Source: UBA1847 sp942492205
GTDB taxonomy: Bacteria > Pseudomonadota > Gammaproteobacteria > Steroidobacterales > Woeseiaceae
Direction of reading: 5' to 3'
Length of the DNA: 64,000 bases
Assembly: GCA_942492205.1 (NCBI GenBank)
Contig: CALODT010000001.1
Location: forward strand, 682,001 to 746,000
Made by a program: the position numbers and the translations under genes. The notes under the pieces are model-generated. The model ran no database searches, was not told the origin of the DNA, and saw only the letters and a list, made by a program, of their open reading frames with translations. Below are positions 59,790-64,000 of the stretch, piece by piece (the first letter of the stretch is position 1; the number at the start of each line of letters is the position of its first letter).

Positions 59790-61517
59790 TTGAAAGCAAG
59801 AATACTGGTTCTGATCGTCACGGCCATTACGCTGGCCGCCTGCGGTGACAAGGGCGAGACACCGTCGGCAACAGTGGTCGAAAAACAGCCGTGGGCGGAC
59901 TTCGCGGCCGCGACAATCGCCGACTATTACCGGCAGAATCCCGAGGTCGCGGTATACGTCGGCCTGCACGAATACGATGGCCAGATGTCCGACTTCAGCC
60001 TGGCTGCTGCAGACGAGTACGCCACGTGGATCGATGCGACTATCGAGGAGGCTGAGTCCTATGCCAATCTCGAAGGCATCGAGGCATTCGAGCGCGAATA
60101 CCTCATCAACGCATTGCGTGGCGAGCGCTTCTGGATCCGTGACTCCGGGTTCCTCACGAGCAACCCGGTCGCCTACGCGTTCTCGATTGACCTGGATACT
60201 TACATCGACCGCGACTATGCGCCGCTGGAGGAGCGACTCGTTGCCTATACAAAGTACGCGTCACAGATTCCAGCTGCGCTGAAAACCATGCGCGGAAACC
60301 TGAAGCCGCCGATGGCGGCGCCGCATGTTGAAACCGCGCTCAACATTTTTTCAGGGCTGGCGGACTACATGGAAGATACTGTGCCGGGACTGTTCGCGGC
60401 CGTAGAGGACGAGCAGCTGCAGCGCCAGTTTTCGGCGGCGAACAGTGCTGCTGCCAACGCGGCGCGAGAAACGGCAAACTGGCTCGAGCAGCAGAAGGCC
60501 ATCGCGACTGACGAATTCGCGCTCGGCGAGCAAAGGTTCCTGCAGATGCTGAGTGCCACCGAGGGCGTCGATACTTCGCTTGCCGATCTCAAGGCAGCGG
60601 GAGAGCTGAACCTGAGACAGAATCTTGATCAGCTGAACGAGGCTTGCGCGGAATTTGCCCCCGGCGAGAGTACCGAGGCTTGCGTCCTGAAAGTCCAGGG
60701 CCGCAAACCGCCCGAGGGCGCAGTAGCAGGCGCGACTCGACAATTGCCGGCGCTGCGCAAGTTTGTTGAGGACAACAATATCGTCACTATCCCCGGTACC
60801 GAGGAAGCGCTGGTCGATGAGGCGCCGCCACACAAACGCTGGAACTTCGCTTACATCGAGATTCCCGGGCCCTTTGAATCAGGACTGCCGTCCGTGTATT
60901 ACATCGCGCCCCCGGACCCGAGCTGGTCCGAAGAAGACCAGCTCGCCTACATCGCGGGTGAGAAGGATCTTCTCGCTACATCGGTGCACGAGGTCTGGCC
61001 GGGGCACTTCCTGCAGTTCCTGCACGCCAATCGCGCAACAAACAACGTCGGCCAGCATTTCAGTACCTACACGTTTGTCGAAGGGTGGGCGCACTACACA
61101 GAGCAGATGATGGTCGACGCCGGACTTGACGACGGCGATCCTGAAACGCGTATCGGCCAGCTGCTGAATGCACTGCTGCGCAATGTCCGTTACCTGTCAG
61201 CCATTGGCCTGCACACCGAAGGAATGACGGTCGAGGAAAGCCAGGCGATGTTCGAGGAAAAGGCCTTCCAGGATTTCGGCAACGCCAGCCAGCAGGCCTA
61301 TCGTGGCACCTACGATCCGGGCTACCTCAACTACACGCTGGGCAAGCTCATGATCAACAAGCTGCGAGACGACTGGACGGCGGGCCGCGGCGGGCGCGAA
61401 GCGTGGGGCCGGTTTCACGACGAGTTCCTGAGCTATGGTTCACCACCGATACCGCTGGTCAGAGGACAGATGCTGGGCGCTGACTACGATGGCGATAGCG
61501 GGCTGTTGCCAAGGTAA
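59790..61517 (+). CDS. DUF885 family lipoprotein, putative zinc peptidase
   Basis: About 575 residues from TTG 59790 (GAGG upstream); ATG 59766 would lengthen the signal. The lipobox TLAAC puts lipidated Cys at residue 18. The family motif HEVWPGHFLQ near residue 400, with YTFVEGWAHYTEQMM after it, is typical of DUF885, which is distantly related to M32-type carboxypeptidases. It probably pairs with the preceding lipoprotein peptidase in periplasmic peptide turnover (inference). Confidence 0.85.
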   Translation: MKARILVLIVTAITLAACGDKGETPSATVVEKQPWADFAAATIADYYRQNPEVAVYVGLHEYDGQMSDFSLAAADEYATWIDATIEEAESYANLEGIEAFEREYLINALRGERFWIRDSGFLTSNPVAYAFSIDLDTYIDRDYAPLEERLVAYTKYASQIPAALKTMRGNLKPPMAAPHVETALNIFSGLADYMEDTVPGLFAAVEDEQLQRQFSAANSAAANAARETANWLEQQKAIATDEFALGEQRFLQMLSATEGVDTSLADLKAAGELNLRQNLDQLNEACAEFAPGESTEACVLKVQGRKPPEGAVAGATRQLPALRKFVEDNNIVTIPGTEEALVDEAPPHKRWNFAYIEIPGPFESGLPSVYYIAPPDPSWSEEDQLAYIAGEKDLLATSVHEVWPGHFLQFLHANRATNNVGQHFSTYTFVEGWAHYTEQMMVDAGLDDGDPETRIGQLLNALLRNVRYLSAIGLHTEGMTVEESQAMFEEKAFQDFGNASQQAYRGTYDPGYLNYTLGKLMINKLRDDWTAGRGGREAWGRFHDEFLSYGSPPIPLVRGQMLGADYDGDSGLLPR

Positions 61518-61545
61518 CGAACGCGTTGCGGTGCGCGCGGCCTGT

Positions 61546-61935
61546 CTAGTCCCGTCGGCTTAGCCAGCGCCGGGCGTCTCGCTCGTTGGAAAAAACGGCG
61601 GCGCTGAATGGGGCCGCCGCCCGGCGCGTCTTCAATGCTGCCGCGGCGACTTTGTGGCTTTCGCGGACGTCCTCGTTCTCATTGACGACCGCGAGACGGT
61701 ACTCGGCGGTCAGACCAACCGCGTCGAAAAATTCGCGGCTGTTGAAGAGATCCGGTGCCGGCAGCGGCTTCGCAACGCGAGAAGTGGCAAGGATGTCAAA
61801 ACACTGCTGTTGCTCGCAGATGGCGATGATTTCCTTCCACATCTGCAGCCCCTTCAAATAGTCGAAGCTGCCGGTAGTCCAGACTCTGACTACGTTATCG
61901 TCGTAGGCAACTGAATACCGGTAATCGTCTTCCAT
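61546..61935 (-). CDS. Small SpoIIAA/STAS-like protein of unknown function
   Basis: 129 residues from ATG 61935. The alternating strand-helix pattern (YSVAYDDNVVRVWTTGSFDYL, then MWKEIIAICEQQQCFDILA, then AEYRLAVVNENED) and the size suggest an STAS-like fold. No phosphorylatable Ser motif is clear. It stands convergent to the DUF885 gene. Confidence 0.6.
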   Translation of the reverse strand: MEDDYRYSVAYDDNVVRVWTTGSFDYLKGLQMWKEIIAICEQQQCFDILATSRVAKPLPAPDLFNSREFFDAVGLTAEYRLAVVNENEDVRESHKVAAAALKTRRAAAPFSAAVFSNERDARRWLSRRD

Positions 61936-62042
61936 GGCTCGACTCTTCAGCTGGGAATTCAAATCCGCCAACAGACATTGACTTCGGTACGCGCGCGAAA
62001 ATATCAGTGAGTGCTAATAAGCTGATAAACGCCGATGGCTCA

Positions 62043-63185
62043 TCACAATCTTAGTGAGGTTCCCGGCGCGGGTCCAGGTTCGTGATTTAACGAACGTTGA
62101 GTATAGAGGTATCGTTTATCGATACGCGGCAGGGAGTTTCCGAACAACGTCGTCAGGTATAGAGAGCGGCGTGTCTCAACAACGCCGGTCAACATCGGGA
62201 AGCGCGTATCCGGGTCATGCAAATTCATCAGCACTTCACCGTCACCGTTGAACGCGATGACGTGCGATGACGGAACCGGCTTCGGCCGCAGGAACTGGGG
62301 CAGGCGTTGTACGACCTTGCGCATCAAGGGCCTGTCGGAGATCTTATCCAAGAGCGCATTGCGCGGCGCCGCGAGTCCCAGCCAGAAACGGCCTTGCAGG
62401 CCACTCTTGAGGTTGTCCGGAAATCCCGGGAGATTTTCAATCAGCACCTCGGTCGATCCTTTGCGTTCGCCGCTCAACCAGTGCTTCAAAACACGGTAAT
62501 GGCCGGTTTCGCTGATCAGAAGAAAGCTGCCATCGCCGCTGACGGCGACGCCATTCGCAAAGTTGAGCTTGTCGAGCAATACGTCGGCACGGCCGGTGCC
62601 GGGGTCGAACGCAAACACGCGCCCGTGTCCGCCGTGTTCCATGATATCGAGGAGGCTGGCTTCGTAAGTGCCCTGCGAGGATTCGGCACCGAACTTGCGG
62701 CTCGATTCACTGAAGTAGATGGTGCCATCCGGACCTACGGCGAGATTGTTGGCGTAAACTAGCGGCTGGCCGTCAACCTCGCTGAGCAGGCTTGTGACTC
62801 CGCCTCTGCGGTCGATGTGCTGCAATCCTGTGAAGGCATTGGCGACGACGAAACTCCCGTCGGACTTAGCTTCGATACCGAGCGGCCTGCCGCCCGGAAA
62901 CGCAAACGGACGAACGCGGCCATTGTCGAGTTGCACAATATGGCCGCTCAGGGTGGTTACGTAGACCTTACCGTCAATTCCTATCGTCGCATCTTCAGGG
63001 CCTTCGAAGTCACCGAGGTCGATTGGATACGCGGGCTGCAGAAGGCTATTGATCTCGAACGGATCGACAAGTCCCCTGTCCACAGGCGCGTCCCAGCTTA
63101 CGGGGGCGATCGGAACAGGCCAGGCGAGGAGGTAAAGCAACACGATGCCGAGCGACAGTGCGGCAACTTTTGACGCGTTCTTCAT
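62043..63185 (-). CDS. Strictosidine synthase/SMP-30-like beta-propeller hydrolase
   Basis: 380 residues with one N-terminal membrane or signal segment (VAALSLGIVLLYLLAWPVPI). It has six-bladed propeller motifs: EGPEDATIGIDGKVYVTT, YANNLAVGPDGTIYFSESS, FANGVAVSGDGSFLLISET and the ENLPGFPDNL loop. This matches the strictosidine synthase/APMAP-like family of lactonases and arylesterases, not a true alkaloid enzyme. The substrate is unknown. It lies 15 bases downstream of folE. Confidence 0.85.
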   Translation of the reverse strand: MKNASKVAALSLGIVLLYLLAWPVPIAPVSWDAPVDRGLVDPFEINSLLQPAYPIDLGDFEGPEDATIGIDGKVYVTTLSGHIVQLDNGRVRPFAFPGGRPLGIEAKSDGSFVVANAFTGLQHIDRRGGVTSLLSEVDGQPLVYANNLAVGPDGTIYFSESSRKFGAESSQGTYEASLLDIMEHGGHGRVFAFDPGTGRADVLLDKLNFANGVAVSGDGSFLLISETGHYRVLKHWLSGERKGSTEVLIENLPGFPDNLKSGLQGRFWLGLAAPRNALLDKISDRPLMRKVVQRLPQFLRPKPVPSSHVIAFNGDGEVLMNLHDPDTRFPMLTGVVETRRSLYLTTLFGNSLPRIDKRYLYTQRSLNHEPGPAPGTSLRL

Positions 63186-63200
63186 CGCCGATCGTGTTGA

Positions 63201-63806
63201 CTAGCGATTCGCGTTGATCATTTCCAGGAACTCCACTCGCGTACGCGCGTCTTTCCGGAATGTGCCGACCATCTGGCTGGTTACCATGGAGACGTTCGAC
63301 TTGTGAACGCCGCGTGTTGTCATGCACTGGTGAACCGCCTCAACAACGACGGCGACGCCCTTTGGCTGCAAGACGTCCTGGATGCAGTTCGCGATCTGGG
63401 CCGTCATCTTCTCCTGCACCTGGAAACGCCGCGCGATCGCCTCGACGACGCGAGCGAGATTGCTGATGCCAACAACCTTGTTCCTGGGCAGATAGCCGAC
63501 ATGCGCTTTGCCGATGATCGGTGCCATATGGTGTTCGCAATGCGATTCGAACTCGATGTCGCGCAGCACGATCATCTCATCGTAACCCTCGACTTCTTCG
63601 AAGGTGCGTTTCAAATAGTCGACCGGGTTGCTCTTGTAACCGCTGAACCAGTCTTCATAGGCTTTCGCGACACGCTTTGGCGTGTCGAGCAGACCCTCGC
63701 GGCGCGTATCCTCACCGGCCCAGAGCAGCAGCGTTCGCACCGCTTCCTCCGCCTGTTTGCGGCTCGGCTTGCGCGGCTTGGTTTGTTTCGTGTTTTTAGC
63801 GGCCAA
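63201..63806 (-). CDS. folE: GTP cyclohydrolase I
   Basis: About 201 residues from TTG 63806 (AGGA seven bases upstream); longer frames overlap msrA. It opens GTP to 7,8-dihydroneopterin triphosphate, the first folate step. Zinc ligands are Cys and His in ESHCEHHMAPIIG and the Cys in HQCMTTRG. The N-terminal GLLDTPKRVAKAYEDWFSGY is typical. The start lies four bases after the msrA stop, so it is cotranscribed with msrA. Confidence 0.94.
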   Translation of the reverse strand: MAAKNTKQTKPRKPSRKQAEEAVRTLLLWAGEDTRREGLLDTPKRVAKAYEDWFSGYKSNPVDYLKRTFEEVEGYDEMIVLRDIEFESHCEHHMAPIIGKAHVGYLPRNKVVGISNLARVVEAIARRFQVQEKMTAQIANCIQDVLQPKGVAVVVEAVHQCMTTRGVHKSNVSMVTSQMVGTFRKDARTRVEFLEMINANR

Positions 63807-63810
63807 TTTT

Positions 63811-63999
63811 CTATCCTTGATGATGAGATGAAGGTTGTTGCAGAGCCGTATCGAGGCCGATCGGGCAGCTGACTCCGGTGCCGCCAAGGCCGCAATAGCC
63901 GTCAGGGTTCTTGGCAAGATACTGCTGGTGGTAGTCCTCGGCGAAATAATAGGTATCGAGAGGAAGGATCTCCGTCGTAATTCGACCGAGACCGGCCTT
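63811..63999 (-). CDS. msrA: Peptide-methionine (S)-S-oxide reductase MsrA, C-terminal end (5' partial)
   Basis: 63 codons enter from the right edge. The translated end reads ITTEILPLDTYYFAEDYHQQ, then YLAKNPDGYCGLGGTGVSC and PIG, the conserved C-terminal MsrA block with the resolving Cys region. The start and the GCFW catalytic Cys lie outside the window. It complements MsrPQ: MsrA acts in the cytoplasm, MsrP in the periplasm. Confidence 0.9.
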   Translation of the reverse strand, partial: KAGLGRITTEILPLDTYYFAEDYHQQYLAKNPDGYCGLGGTGVSCPIGLDTALQQPSSHHQG

Positions 64000-64000
64000 G

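Overview
This 64 kb window is a gene-dense bacterial chromosome segment of about 55-60% G+C (my estimate). The gene content points to a gammaproteobacterium: divergent rhlB / trxA-rho, the run aroQ-accB-accC-prmA-(DUF3426)-dusB-fis-purH-purD, DsbD, YrfG, TrhO, PlsB and MsrPQ. The lineage within the class cannot be fixed from sequence reading; a free-living marine or soil member (Chromatiales/Woeseia/Steroidobacter-like) is a guess. No IS element, prophage, tRNA, rRNA or CRISPR array was seen.

Layout. 1-4.8 kb (+): two tandem DUF697-type GTPases, an alkyltransferase-like DNA-repair protein, a double DsbA-fold protein and an alpha/beta hydrolase, mostly with overlapping stops and starts. 4.8-7.2 kb: a small repetitive lipoprotein and two reverse-strand genes (exported PqqB-like hydrolase, unknown membrane-anchored protein). 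7.2-10.6 kb: plsB and trhO. 10.7-16.8 kb: a copper/silver export operon (Cys/His-rich small protein, CusC-, CusB- and CusA-like). 16.8-19.9 kb: ydcH-like, cysQ, yrfG, rhlB. 20.2-21.9 kb: trxA-rho. 22.2-26.2 kb: ECF sigma factor, FecR-like anti-sigma and TonB-dependent receptor, a cell-surface signalling set. 26.2-31.5 kb: mixed metabolic genes, ending in moeA and purD on the minus strand. 31.6-43.0 kb (-): purH, fis, dusB, a zinc-ribbon/DUF3426 protein, prmA, accC, accB, aroQ, a TlpA-like protein and an enlarged DsbD. 43.2-45.3 kb: groES-groEL behind a perfect CIRCE operator and a sigma-32-like promoter. 45.4-51.9 kb: outer membrane barrel, Hsp20, msrQ/msrP, an AT-rich gap, a FrnE-like DsbA, an epoxide-hydrolase-like enzyme, an exported EF-hand protein and a TraR/DksA protein. 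52-55.6 kb: ileS behind a T-box riboswitch. 55.6-64 kb: an unknown gene with a structured leader, an SRPBCC/GyrI-like fusion, murI, two lipoprotein metallopeptidases, two small or lactonase-like genes, folE and the end of msrA.

The most striking element is the complete T-box upstream of ileS. It has an AUC specifier, an antiterminator with a TGGTACC bulge that matches the ACCA end of tRNA-Ile, and a mutually exclusive 12-bp terminator. T-boxes are typical of Firmicutes, Actinobacteria and some Deltaproteobacteria, and are not expected in a gammaproteobacterium. The IleS behind it is also of the long type without a C-terminal zinc finger, and its HIGH box is altered. This suggests that regulator and gene were acquired together. 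Next in interest are the structured leader just downstream of ileS and the DsbD with a duplicated periplasmic alpha domain.
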